From Galbitalea sp036266835 (GTDB taxonomy: Bacteria > Actinomycetota > Actinomycetes > Actinomycetales > Microbacteriaceae), in assembly GCA_036266835.1 (NCBI GenBank), contig DATAXD010000020.1, positions 1-64,000 of the forward strand: a DNA stretch of 64,000 nucleotides. The letters are read 5' to 3'. The notes under the pieces were generated by a model, which was not told the DNA's origin, ran no database searches, and saw nothing but the letters and a program-made list of their open reading frames with translations. Both the position numbers and the translations under genes were made by a program. Positions 26,129-36,183 of the stretch are shown in pieces. The stretch's first letter is position 1. Each line of letters opens with the position of its first letter.

Positions 26129-26219
26129 GGATTTCGGCCTAATAACTCGAACAAACCCAAAGTTTTTCGAAAATAGGCTTCGCGGTCGATCGGGGTCTGG
26201 CTATCCATACCCGCGACCG

Positions 26220-26972
26220 TCACCGATCGACCGGCAGCACCATCCGGAAGCAGTGCGTGACGTACGGCATCTCCCAGGAGCTTCGCCCCGCGAGAGCCGG
26301 ATCGGTGTCCAGCAGTTTGCCGACGTCGACAATCAGCCGCTCCTGCTCGTCGGGCGACGCGGTGATGTAGTAGCTGCGGGACCGCAGGAGATCGAGCAGG
26401 CCGTCGCGGTCGAAGGTCCGAGACCACTCGAAGTTCGCTGTCTCGATCTCACCGAACGGACCGCGCGCGATCTCACCCTTCTCGACGAAGACCTCGCCCG
26501 TCGCGGAATGCATGACCTCGGTCAGCCGCGCGACCCACGGCACCCGCTCGTCGCGCACGTTCCAGACGAGGCCGAGCGTGCCACCCGGCTTGAGCACGCG
26601 TGCGACCGACGGCAGCGCGAGATCCTCGTCGACCCAGTGCCACGCCTGCGCGACGAGAACGGCATCGAGGCTCGCATCCGGCAGCGGGATGTCCTCGGCC
26701 GTGCCCTCGCGCACGATCGCCTCGGGCACCGCGTCGCGCAGCTGGTCCAACATTTTCGGCGCCGGATCGACAGCGATCACATCGAGTCCGCGCGCCACAA
26801 GAGCGCGGGTCAGCTTGCCCGTTCCGGCGCCGAGGTCGAGCACCGATTTGGCTCCTGCGGGAAGCAACCAGTCCACTGCATCCGATGGATACTCCGGCCG
26901 CGACTTCTCGTACACAGCCGCCGCCTGATCGAAGGATGCCGCCATTGCCGCCAGATCTTCGTCGCCCGCCAT
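26220..26972 (-). CDS. Class I SAM-dependent methyltransferase
   Basis: The 250-residue cytoplasmic protein has the SAM-binding loop L-D-L-G-A-G-T-G-K-L-T, the acidic end of strand 2 (I-A-V-D-P), and the motif II/III region L-D-A-V-L-V-A-Q-A-W-H-W-V typical of the Methyltransf_11 group. The substrate is unknown. It is divergent from the exonuclease gene 80 bases away and appears monocistronic. Confidence 0.88.
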   Translation of the reverse strand: MAGDEDLAAMAASFDQAAAVYEKSRPEYPSDAVDWLLPAGAKSVLDLGAGTGKLTRALVARGLDVIAVDPAPKMLDQLRDAVPEAIVREGTAEDIPLPDASLDAVLVAQAWHWVDEDLALPSVARVLKPGGTLGLVWNVRDERVPWVARLTEVMHSATGEVFVEKGEIARGPFGEIETANFEWSRTFDRDGLLDLLRSRSYYITASPDEQERLIVDVGKLLDTDPALAGRSSWEMPYVTHCFRMVLPVDR

Positions 26973-27052
26973 GTTCCCAGCCTAAATCCGCGCGTCCTCG
27001 CCGCGCCTCGGCCGCCTCGTCGGATGCGCATGCGAACATCGGGAACGTGCCA

Positions 27053-27670
27053 ATGGATTTCACCGCGATCGACTTCGAAACTGCAAATTCCTCGAGTGCG
27101 TCCGCATGTTCTGTCGGCATGGTGAAGGTGCGCGACGGCCGGATGGTCGACCAGGCCTACTGGCTGATCAAGCCGCCGCTCGGCCACGACGAATTCTGGG
27201 AGTGGAACACGCGCATCCACGGACTCGTCGCCGCGGATGTCGTCGACGCGGCCCTCTGGACCGAACAGCTCCCCGACCTGATCGCCTTCGCCGACTCGGA
27301 CATCCTGGTCGCCCACAACGCCGGCTTCGACATGGGAGTGATCTCGGCCGCCTGCGTCGCGACCTACGTGGCGACTCCGGACTTCACCTACGCCTGCAGC
27401 CTGCAGGTGGCGCGCAAGACCTACAACCTCGACTCCTACCGTCTGCCGGTCGCCGCGATGGCCGCCGGGTTCGAGGACTTCGACCACCACAATGCGCTCG
27501 CGGACGCCCAGGCCTGCGCCGCGATCATGGTGCACGCCGCCCGCCGGCACGAGGTGGAGGATGTCGCCGCGCTCGTGAGCGTGACGAGCGGAAAGCTTGG
27601 CGAGATCGGCGCTCCGGCGCCGGCGTTGAACGATGAAGCGGTGATCGGTTCGACGGCCTGGTCTCGATAG
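27053..27670 (+). CDS. DEDDh 3'-5' exonuclease (DnaQ/PolC-epsilon type)
   Basis: The 205-residue protein has Exo I F-T-A-I-D-F-E-T-A, Exo II A-H-N-A-G-F-D and Exo III H-H-N-A-L-A-D-A, giving the D-E-D-D acidic set with the catalytic histidine. Stand-alone proteins of this kind trim DNA or RNA 3' ends in repair. ATG 27053 is the chosen start; GTG 27047 two codons upstream is also possible. C-terminal 30 residues are low complexity. Confidence 0.9.
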   Translation: MDFTAIDFETANSSSASACSVGMVKVRDGRMVDQAYWLIKPPLGHDEFWEWNTRIHGLVAADVVDAALWTEQLPDLIAFADSDILVAHNAGFDMGVISAACVATYVATPDFTYACSLQVARKTYNLDSYRLPVAAMAAGFEDFDHHNALADAQACAAIMVHAARRHEVEDVAALVSVTSGKLGEIGAPAPALNDEAVIGSTAWSR

Positions 27671-27688
27671 CGCCGGGCTGCCCCGCGG

Positions 27689-28873
27689 CTACTCGACCGG
27701 CGAAGCCGCGGAAGCACCGACCCAGAACTCACGCATGAGCGGCGTCGTGGTCGGTCCGGTCATCTCCGTTTGAGCGAGCAGCACGGTAGCGACCCCGGTG
27801 GAGGGCGTCATGTGCAAGGCCGTTCCCGAACCACCGACCCAACCGTACCGACCCGGAACGTTCCACGGCTGAGCGGCATCCACGTCCACCGATCCACCGA
27901 ACCCCCACCCTTGCCCCTCGAGGAACAACATCGAGCGGTCGCGCTGCTGGGGCGTCAGATGATTCGTCGTCATGTGGCGCACGGACACCGCCGACAGCAG
28001 GGGTCTGGCGCCGACCATCCCGTCGGCAAGCATCATCCGGGCGAACGCGAGCAGGTCGTCCAACGTCGAAACCAGCCCACCGGCACCGGACGGGAAGGCC
28101 GGCGCGCTGCTCCACTGGCCATCCGGCGCATCGACGAGTTCCAGACCGTCAGCGGTCGGGCGGTAGGCAGTCGTGAACCGATCGCGCTGGGACTCCGACA
28201 CGACAAAGCCGGTATCGACCATGCCAAGCGGAGTGAAGATCCGCTGGGACAGGAAGAGGTCGAACGGCAGTCCGGACACCCGGGCGACCAGCACACCGAG
28301 GATGTCCGCGCCGGCGTTGTAGAGCCACGCGTCTCCCGGCTGCGCGAGCATCGGGATGCGGCCGAGCCGCGCCATCCACTCATCCGGTGCGGCGACCGTC
28401 TGCGGCTGCGGCGGCCCCTGGGCCAGTTCACTGAATAGCAGCCCCACCGCGGGGTGGGAGAAATCGGATGGAAAGCCGTACCCACAGCGAAAGGTCAAAA
28501 GATCGGCGACGGTGATCGCGCGCTTAGCCGGCACGACATCAGTGATCTCGGATGTCGGAGTGCGGACCACCATCGGAGTCGCGAGCTCTGGCATCCACTC
28601 GGCGATTGCGGAACTCGGTTCGAGCAGCCCGTCTTCGATCAGCAACATCGTGGCCGCTGCCGTGAGCTGCTTGGTCAGGGACGCGATGCGGAAGATCGAG
28701 TCGCTGCGCATCGGCGCCGATGCGGCCGCATCCATTGACCCGACGACAGCGACCTCGACCTCGTCACCCCGGGCGACAGCGGCAACGGCGCCCACCACTG
28801 TTCCGTCGCTGACGTACCTCTGGAGCGTCTCGGCCAGCGTCGTCACCCCACCATTGTGCTCGCCTCCCGACAC
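27689..28873 (-). CDS. Serine hydrolase, class C beta-lactamase/esterase fold
   Basis: The 394-residue protein has the S-x-x-K nucleophile motif in I-A-S-L-T-K-Q-L and the Y-x-N-type motif in L-Y-N-A-G-A-D, as in DD-peptidases, AmpC enzymes and EstB esterases. No signal peptide is evident, so an intracellular esterase or peptidase is likelier than an antibiotic-degrading enzyme. Start GTG 28871-28873 is favoured by an AAGGGGA site 5 bases upstream; GTG 28846 is a possible alternative. Confidence 0.85.
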   Translation of the reverse strand: MSGGEHNGGVTTLAETLQRYVSDGTVVGAVAAVARGDEVEVAVVGSMDAAASAPMRSDSIFRIASLTKQLTAAATMLLIEDGLLEPSSAIAEWMPELATPMVVRTPTSEITDVVPAKRAITVADLLTFRCGYGFPSDFSHPAVGLLFSELAQGPPQPQTVAAPDEWMARLGRIPMLAQPGDAWLYNAGADILGVLVARVSGLPFDLFLSQRIFTPLGMVDTGFVVSESQRDRFTTAYRPTADGLELVDAPDGQWSSAPAFPSGAGGLVSTLDDLLAFARMMLADGMVGARPLLSAVSVRHMTTNHLTPQQRDRSMLFLEGQGWGFGGSVDVDAAQPWNVPGRYGWVGGSGTALHMTPSTGVATVLLAQTEMTGPTTTPLMREFWVGASAASPVE

Positions 28874-28886
28874 GGTTGTCCCCTTG

Positions 28887-28995
28887 CGTAACTCATGCTG
28901 GTTTCGAACACTGCGGAAACCACCCTTGAGTTTCCGGGCTCACACGCCACCCAACCTGAATTCCGCATGAGTTACGTGAGTTTGCATGAGTTACG
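28887..28995. repeat. Small element with 12-bp inverted ends and a third copy
   Basis: CGTAACTCATGC (28887-28898) is repeated inverted as GCATGAGTTACG at 28965-28976 and again at 28984-28995. The loop holds a smaller hairpin CGGAAAC/GTTTCCG (28914-28936). It lies between the 3' end of the dehydrogenase gene and the start of the serine hydrolase gene. It may be a terminator, a REP-like palindrome or a short non-autonomous element. Confidence 0.75.
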
Positions 28996-29036
28996 AAGAG
29001 AGTGGGCGGGCGGGGACTCGAGCCGCGACGCGTGTT

Positions 29037-30524
<1,488 letters not shown>

Positions 30525-30620
30525 GCGGCCACTCTAACTGGAGACATTTCGGGAACATTTAGGTCGCTCATCGCCGGTGTCTGGGACGGATTGTCCGACG
30601 CAGGCGGGATACTGGAGCCC

Positions 30621-31826
30621 ATGGATCCCGTCGTCGCACTCATCATCGGACTGGCCGTCGGTCTCGTAATCGGTGCCCTGCTCGGCTGGCTGGTCGTCAG
30701 GGGTCGCCGGCCCTCGGGGGATGCCTCGGGCGCGCTCGCGAAATTGGGCGCGCAAGCCGCGGCAGCAGAGGCCACGGCGACCGCTCTGAAGGACCAGGTG
30801 GACCAACTCCTCGGTCAGCAGAAGGCACAGCAGGAGAAGTCCGACGAGGACAATCGCATCCTGCAGGTCCTGACGCCCGTGCAGGAGGCGCTCCGAACCA
30901 TGCAGACGCAGGTGGGCGAACTGGAGCGCGAACGCACCACTCAGTTCGGCGCGATCAGCCAGCAGTTGCTGTCTGCCCGCCAGTCGGAGGAGCAGTTGCG
31001 GGCGACAGCGGAGTCGCTCGCCTCGGCGTTGCGGTCGAACAGCGTTCGTGGCGTCTGGGGTGAGACGCAGCTGCGGCGGGTGGTCGAGGCCGCTGGTCTG
31101 ATCGAACACGTCGACTTCATCGAGCAGGCGAACGTGCAGAGCGATGTTGGTCGCGGCCGAATCGACATGGTGGTGCAGCTCTCGGATGCGAAGAGCCTGG
31201 CCGTTGACTCGAAGGTGCCGTTCGACTCCTATTTGTTGGCCCAACAGATTCCGCTGACGGCAACGGGCGAAGAAGCCGAACGCCGCGCACGTCTGATGAC
31301 CGAGCACGTCAAAGCGCTCCGCGGCCACATCGATGCCCTCGCGAAGAAGGAGTATTGGGAGGGCCTGGCCGACAGTCCCGATCTCGTGATCGCCTTCATC
31401 CCGAGCGAGTCGCTGTTGTCGTCCGCGCTCGAGTTCGATCCGGGCCTGCTCGATTACGCGTTCCGCAAGAACGTGGCTGTCGCCTCGCCGGTCACGTTGT
31501 GGGCCGTGCTCAAGACAGTCGCCTATTCCTGGCGCCAGGAGAGCCTCACCGCCGATGCGAAGAAGCTCTTTGATTTGGGCAAGGAGCTGTACAAGAGGAT
31601 CAGTACCCTCGCCGATTACAGCGAGGCTCTGCGGCGTTCCATCGAGGGAACCGTCAGCAACTACAACAAGTTCTCGGCCAGTCTCGAAACTCGAGTGCTG
31701 GTGACAGCTCGAAAACTCAACGACGCCGGCGATCCGACCCTGCACATCGTGGAGAGCCACGGCATCGACGAATCGCCCAAGGCACTAACGGCGCCTGAAC
31801 TACTCGCGGAAGTGGTCGAGCCCTAA
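30621..31826 (+). CDS. rmuC: DNA recombination protein RmuC homologue
   Basis: The 401-residue protein has an N-terminal membrane helix (residues about 5-27), a coiled coil (about 45-130) and the RmuC nuclease-like domain with S-V-R-G-V-W-G-E-T-Q-L, the D-S-K-V-P-F-D motif and W-A-V-L-K-T-V-A. RmuC limits inversions at short inverted repeats. ATG 30621 follows CTGGAG. The upstream 97 bases to mmsA form a divergent promoter region. Confidence 0.93.
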   Translation: MDPVVALIIGLAVGLVIGALLGWLVVRGRRPSGDASGALAKLGAQAAAAEATATALKDQVDQLLGQQKAQQEKSDEDNRILQVLTPVQEALRTMQTQVGELERERTTQFGAISQQLLSARQSEEQLRATAESLASALRSNSVRGVWGETQLRRVVEAAGLIEHVDFIEQANVQSDVGRGRIDMVVQLSDAKSLAVDSKVPFDSYLLAQQIPLTATGEEAERRARLMTEHVKALRGHIDALAKKEYWEGLADSPDLVIAFIPSESLLSSALEFDPGLLDYAFRKNVAVASPVTLWAVLKTVAYSWRQESLTADAKKLFDLGKELYKRISTLADYSEALRRSIEGTVSNYNKFSASLETRVLVTARKLNDAGDPTLHIVESHGIDESPKALTAPELLAEVVEP

Positions 31827-31910
31827 TCGAGCGGTGATTGTCGAATTCCCACTGGTTCAATCGTCAGTGACGAAGAGGAAGATCTTTCTCACGAAACAAA
31901 GGAGCATGTG

Positions 31911-32294
31911 ATGGTCGCAGTAACAGGTCTGATGAGCGGATTTGCGGTCAAGGACATCGACGCGGCGAGAACGTTCTATCGCGACGCGCTCGGTCTCGCT
32001 GTCGAGGACAATCCGATGAACGCGATCAACCTGAAGCTCCCGCAGGGGGGCATCATCTTCGTATACCCGAAGGATGACCACGCGCCAGCCACCTACACGG
32101 TGCTCAACCTCGAGGTGGCCGATATCGATGCCGCCGTGCGCGAGCTCACGGGCAAAGGCGTGCAGTTCCAGATCTACGAGGGTGCGCACCAGGACGAGCA
32201 CGGCATCGCCCGAGGGAAGTCGGCGAACATGGGACCCGATATCGCATGGTTCCTTGATCCCTCGGGCAACATCCTTTCAGTGCTCTGCAACTGA
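31911..32294 (+). CDS. VOC (glyoxalase/bleomycin resistance) fold protein
   Basis: The 127-residue protein is one paired beta-alpha-beta-beta-beta unit: F-A-V-K-D-I-D-A-A-R-T-F-Y-R-D at the start, a second half beginning V-L-N-L-E-V-A-D-I-D-A-A-V, and a final F-L-D-P-S-G-N. Proteins of this size act as dimers, often binding a metal. Substrate unknown. ATG 31911 has AAGGAG six bases upstream; GTG 31908 is less well placed. Confidence 0.9.
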   Translation: MVAVTGLMSGFAVKDIDAARTFYRDALGLAVEDNPMNAINLKLPQGGIIFVYPKDDHAPATYTVLNLEVADIDAAVRELTGKGVQFQIYEGAHQDEHGIARGKSANMGPDIAWFLDPSGNILSVLCN

Positions 32295-32319
32295 GCCTGC
32301 GTGGCAAGCTCGCCCACTA

Positions 32320-35088
32320 TTAGCTGATCTTCACCACCGTGGCGCTGGTAACCGTCACGGTGTTTCCGACATTGTCGGTCACGGTGATTTCGTATTCGTA
32401 GCATCCGGTACCCAGGCCGGTATCGGCGTACGGCGACGACGCCGGGTTCGTTACGACCGTCGAGTACGCTCCGTAACCGCCCAGGCAGGTACCCCCGAAG
32501 TTTGTCTCCGCCCGACGCTTGATCACGGTCGAGGCGGCGTTGACACCCGAGCCCGCATCCAACGCGGTGTACGCGATGCTGGCGGTCGTCGCGCCCGGTC
32601 CGCTGGATGGCGTAATGGTCGCCACGGGGGCGGTGATGTCATCCGTCACAGTGAAGGTGGTCGAGGCGGTGCTGCCCGCATTGTTGGTGGCGGTCACCGT
32701 CTCCGTTCCGGATGCCGTCGAAGTCGTGTACGTGTAGGTGCGCGAGGCGCCGGTACCGGAGGTCGTCCACCCCGTCAGGGTCGGGTAGGTGTACGGCTCG
32801 AGGCCGGAGGTCGCGTCGGTCGAAGTGGGTGTGAGGGTGAAGTGTCCTGCAGTCGTGCCACGGTAGTAAACCGTGGAACCGGCGATGTACACGTTCAGCA
32901 GCGTCGTGAAGCCGAGAGTCGGCGTTGTCGGTGCGCTCGTATCCACCTTGATGACGCCGGTTGAGTAGGTGGTGTAGTTGCCGAGAGTGTCCGGCACGGC
33001 GTACTCGAAGACGTAGCACTGGTCGTCGGCAACGGTGTCGCTCGCCGTCAGTGGTGGATCGACCGACAGGAGTGTGAACGCGGTGAAGGTACCGCATACG
33101 CCGTCAGCGTTGCCGGTGGACGTCAGCGGAGCCGTAGCCTCGAAGGCGAGGGCTCCCGTCGACGCCACGCCCGAGGGATCGGTGCCCTTGCTCGCCGTCA
33201 GATTGAGGGTGGTGGACGTCGAGTACAGCCCACCGGTGCCACCGAGACCGGATGCGGTAACCGAACCGCCCGTCGGTCCGGTCGAATCGGCGCCGGTGTT
33301 CGCACCGAGCTGATAGTGGTTCGTCACCTGGGTCTGGGTGAGCGCCGCGTTGTAGAGCGAGAACTCGTCGAGCGAACCCTTGAAGTTGAATCCGGAGTTG
33401 GGATCGCCGGGGTCGACAACCGCGCCGATCTGCAGGCCGTACGAGTCCACCACGGTGTTGCGAGTCATGGCGCCGGAGCCAAGCGAGACACCGTCGAGGT
33501 AGACGATGAGAGTCGAACCGTTGTAGGTCTCGACGACCTGGTGCCACTTGCCATCCTCGACATTGGAGGACGCGTTGAACGTCGCGTCGTACGCGGCGCC
33601 CCACCCCCACCCGGTGAAGCCCGATCCGCCCGCGTTGATCCAGAGGCCGAATTCTTCACCGTTGGCGTACGACCCGTAGGCGAACAGCGCCTGCTGGGTT
33701 GTCGCCGAGGTCTTGAACCACAGTTCGACCGAGCGCGACGACGAGCCCGTCGGCAGGCCTGTGGGAGTGGTGTCCTGGATGTAGTCGTTTGAGCCGTCGA
33801 GGGTGACGCCGGTGTTCGAGTCGTTCGGCAGGTCACCGGTGACGCCCAGCGTCACACCGTTGAAGTACGTCGGATTCATGCTTCCCACGCTGTCGTACGC
33901 CGTCACGTTGCCGTTAGCAGACGAATCACCGAACCGCAGCTGGCTTATGACTCCGGGCGTTTCGTAACGAACCGCGCCGGCATAGTCGACCCAGGCAGTG
34001 TTGGCGCTCGTCGCGGTGAAGGTGTTGCCGACGAGGTCGGTCAGCACGTAGCGGTAGTCGTAGCACATCGAGTTTGCGACGCTGCTGTCGGTATACGGCG
34101 AGACCGGATTCGCTGACGCGAGGTTCGCCCAGGCGCCGAACGTCTGGCAGGAACCATTCACAAACAGCGCGGACGTTCGCTGCAGCTGGGCATTGACGAG
34201 CCCCGATCCGCTGTCGGATCCGGTGAAGCTGACCGTGATGTATTTGCCGACCTGGTATCCGTTCGTGTAGCTGATCGTGCCGGTTGGCGGAGTCGAGTCG
34301 TTCACGAAAGTCAGCGTCGTCGTGGCCTGATTGTTCGCGAAGTCCTTGCCGGTAACGACCTCGGTCGGCGAGCTGGTTGTCCCCGCCGTCCAGCTGAACG
34401 CCGTCGAGACGAAGGGTCCGCCCGCCGGCAATGAAACCGTGGAAGGCGTGCCGGTCCAGCCGGTGGACGTGCCACCGAAAGCGGCGGTGGTGCTGGATGC
34501 CGGTCCCGATCCGGTGTCCGCCACCGCGTTCGAGAGCGTGAAGCTGCCGGCGCTCGCACCGACGTAGTAGACGGTGTTGCCGCTCTGAACCGCGGTGCCG
34601 GTGACGTTGGTCAGAGAGATCGAGTTCGTCGGCGGCGTTGGATCGGTGTACGCGACGGCGCTCTTCGCGCTTTCCGTGCCCACCCAGTTCGTCGCGAATA
34701 CCGGGGTGTCGGTGTACTTCCACTGTCCGTTGGGGATGGATGTCTCGGTGCAGCTCAGCGCCGTGATGGTGCCCGTGCATCCGCTTCCGATGGTCTGAAC
34801 GGCGCCAGTGGTCGCGTTGTAGCGCTTGACGATGTACCCGGAGACCGCGGCACCGTTGGAGAGAGTCGAGGCTGCCCAGCTGACGGTTACGCTGGTCCCC
34901 GCAGAAATTGCCGTCGGTGTCGCGCCCTGGCCGACCGTCGCGGCGGAGGACGAACCGGCACCGCCGGCCGCAGAACCTGCGGACCAGTACGCCCAGGCTC
35001 CTGAGCCAGCGAGCGTAAAGCCGATGAAGGCAACGACGAAGGCGAACAGTCGCCACCGCGTGAGCTTCGGAACCTTTGTCCTCATCAT
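32320..35088 (-). CDS. Large exported repeat protein with LamG-like domain and YWSAG signal motif (predicted adhesin)
   Basis: The 922-residue protein begins with a basic patch (M-R-T-K-V-P-K-L-T-R-W-R), a hydrophobic segment and A-W-A-Y-W-S-A-G-S, then fibronectin/Ig-like beta repeats rich in T, S, G and V, a LamG/concanavalin-like domain at about 375-595 (L-W-F-K-T-S ... G-K-W-H-Q-V-V ... L-D-E-F-S-L-Y-N) and further Ig-like repeats with paired cysteines. No LPxTG signal or C-terminal membrane helix is present. It should be outside the cell, held by its N-terminus or by partners. ATG 35086-35088 overlaps the upstream stop (ATGA). Confidence 0.85.
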   Translation of the reverse strand: MMRTKVPKLTRWRLFAFVVAFIGFTLAGSGAWAYWSAGSAAGGAGSSSAATVGQGATPTAISAGTSVTVSWAASTLSNGAAVSGYIVKRYNATTGAVQTIGSGCTGTITALSCTETSIPNGQWKYTDTPVFATNWVGTESAKSAVAYTDPTPPTNSISLTNVTGTAVQSGNTVYYVGASAGSFTLSNAVADTGSGPASSTTAAFGGTSTGWTGTPSTVSLPAGGPFVSTAFSWTAGTTSSPTEVVTGKDFANNQATTTLTFVNDSTPPTGTISYTNGYQVGKYITVSFTGSDSGSGLVNAQLQRTSALFVNGSCQTFGAWANLASANPVSPYTDSSVANSMCYDYRYVLTDLVGNTFTATSANTAWVDYAGAVRYETPGVISQLRFGDSSANGNVTAYDSVGSMNPTYFNGVTLGVTGDLPNDSNTGVTLDGSNDYIQDTTPTGLPTGSSSRSVELWFKTSATTQQALFAYGSYANGEEFGLWINAGGSGFTGWGWGAAYDATFNASSNVEDGKWHQVVETYNGSTLIVYLDGVSLGSGAMTRNTVVDSYGLQIGAVVDPGDPNSGFNFKGSLDEFSLYNAALTQTQVTNHYQLGANTGADSTGPTGGSVTASGLGGTGGLYSTSTTLNLTASKGTDPSGVASTGALAFEATAPLTSTGNADGVCGTFTAFTLLSVDPPLTASDTVADDQCYVFEYAVPDTLGNYTTYSTGVIKVDTSAPTTPTLGFTTLLNVYIAGSTVYYRGTTAGHFTLTPTSTDATSGLEPYTYPTLTGWTTSGTGASRTYTYTTSTASGTETVTATNNAGSTASTTFTVTDDITAPVATITPSSGPGATTASIAYTALDAGSGVNAASTVIKRRAETNFGGTCLGGYGAYSTVVTNPASSPYADTGLGTGCYEYEITVTDNVGNTVTVTSATVVKIS

Positions 35089-35579
35089 CCCGCCAACAGA
35101 TAGATGGTGAAGGTGGCACCCTGGCAGGCGTTCGCGGCTGATGTCGCCATCGTCAGCGCGCTCGCGAGGGAAACAGAAAGTGAGCCGTTGACTGCGCCGA
35201 CCTTGCCGGGGACATCCCATCCCGCGCCGCCGTTCGTCTGCGTCGTGAACGAGAGCGAGCTCAGCGAGCATCCGGTGTGCGCGGCGTCGACCGACAGGCC
35301 GCTGGTGCCCTGCGTGGTGTCCAGGCTCAGGGTCGACACGTGAACGGTCGCGAGATTGGTGTTGGTGGCCACGAGCACCACGGATGAGTTCGAACCGGGC
35401 ACAAGACCCGCTGTCGGCGTTCCGGCGCTCAGCGTGATGGGCACCGTTGTTCCGGTGCCGCCAATTGCCGCTCCGATTCCGCCGGCGCTCCAATACGCGT
35501 AGGCAACGCCGCTACCGCCGACGACCAGGAGGATCGCGGCGGTAACAACGGCGGCTACGCGAAGGATGCGGCGGTTCAT
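35085..35579 (-). CDS. Small exported protein, YWSAG-motif family (copy B)
   Basis: The 164-residue protein has N-terminal M-N-R-R-I-L-R, a hydrophobic helix and V-A-Y-A-Y-W-S-A-G-G, nearly the same as the protein at 36184-36681. The mature part is a predicted beta-sandwich with N-T-N-L-A-T-V-H-V, a cysteine in H-T-G-C-S-L, and an end N-A-C-Q-G-A-T-F-T-I; the two cysteines probably form a disulfide. ATG 35577-35579 overlaps the upstream stop by ATGA and the downstream start does the same, so three proteins are translated together. Function unknown; fibre or surface subunit is inferred. Confidence 0.8.
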   Translation of the reverse strand: MNRRILRVAAVVTAAILLVVGGSGVAYAYWSAGGIGAAIGGTGTTVPITLSAGTPTAGLVPGSNSSVVLVATNTNLATVHVSTLSLDTTQGTSGLSVDAAHTGCSLSSLSFTTQTNGGAGWDVPGKVGAVNGSLSVSLASALTMATSAANACQGATFTIYLLAG

Positions 35580-36034
35580 TCTGTCCAGAACCATCCCGGC
35601 GCCGAATACTGCAGCGTCAGGCGAGCGTTCTTGCACTCCGCCTGGGCGCGCTTGGAAACCTGCAGCATCTTTACTTTCGGCCAATGGGCCGTGGTGACTC
35701 CGAGGTCTGCCAGGGTCACGCGGCTGTGAGGCTTCAGCATCACGGGCGTGAGACCGACGGCCTGGGTCACGGAAAAATTGGTGACCGCGCACTGATGGCG
35801 CGGATCGGAGGAACCGTTGTCGACGGCCGTAACAGTTACGACCATCGACCGCACGCGCACCGGGTAGGAGTGCTCGTTCGAGATGACGAGATCGAGCGGA
35901 ACGGCGACGCCGGGTTCGAGCCGGGAAGCCAGGTCGCCGCGGACACTAAAGACAGGGATGCGGGCCGCCGCGAAAATCGCGCACAGTCCCAACACCACCA
36001 GCAGCACGCACGCTACCGAGAGTCTTACGAACAT
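35576..36034 (-). CDS. Small exported/membrane-anchored protein, diverged relative of the YWSAG family
   Basis: The 152-residue product has an N-terminal hydrophobic helix but no YWSAG motif. Its mature part lines up with the neighbours: I-S-N-E-H-S-Y-P-V-R-V against F-T-N-T-N-S-G-P-V-Y-V in the 36184 gene, H-Q-C-A-V-T-N-F-S against T-C-D-A-T-D-Y-S, and A-E-C-K-N-A-R-L-T-L against D-A-C-K-G-A-T-V-N-I. ATG 36032-36034 has a GGAGGA site just upstream and is preferred over the GTG 23 codons earlier. It may be an anchor or assembly partner. Confidence 0.75.
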   Translation of the reverse strand: MFVRLSVACVLLVVLGLCAIFAAARIPVFSVRGDLASRLEPGVAVPLDLVISNEHSYPVRVRSMVVTVTAVDNGSSDPRHQCAVTNFSVTQAVGLTPVMLKPHSRVTLADLGVTTAHWPKVKMLQVSKRAQAECKNARLTLQYSAPGWFWTE

Positions 36035-36120
36035 CGGGTCCTCCTGTGGCACGCCCGCTAGGGACGAGGGTGCCGTGCCCACTCGATCGGGACGAGTGAA
36101 CACTTACCCTCGAAGCGGGA

Positions 36121-36138
36121 GGCGGCGTTTCCGCCGCC
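36121..36138 (-). terminator. GC hairpin between the first and second gene of the exported-protein locus
   Basis: GGCGGCG and CGCCGCC pair in a 7-bp stem; on the minus strand the loop is GAAA. No T run follows, so it may be an RNA-stabilising or partial stop that lets the upstream subunit gene be expressed more strongly than the three coupled genes. The position may be off by one or two bases. Confidence 0.5.
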
Positions 36139-36183
36139 CCCAGCTCGAGGGCTGAATCTCTTTACGAGGCTTGGGTTGCCTGG

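Noticed and set aside
25494..27125. 543-residue plus-strand open frame
   Set aside because: It is antisense to the HNH gene and the methyltransferase gene, spans their gap and has no recognisable domain.
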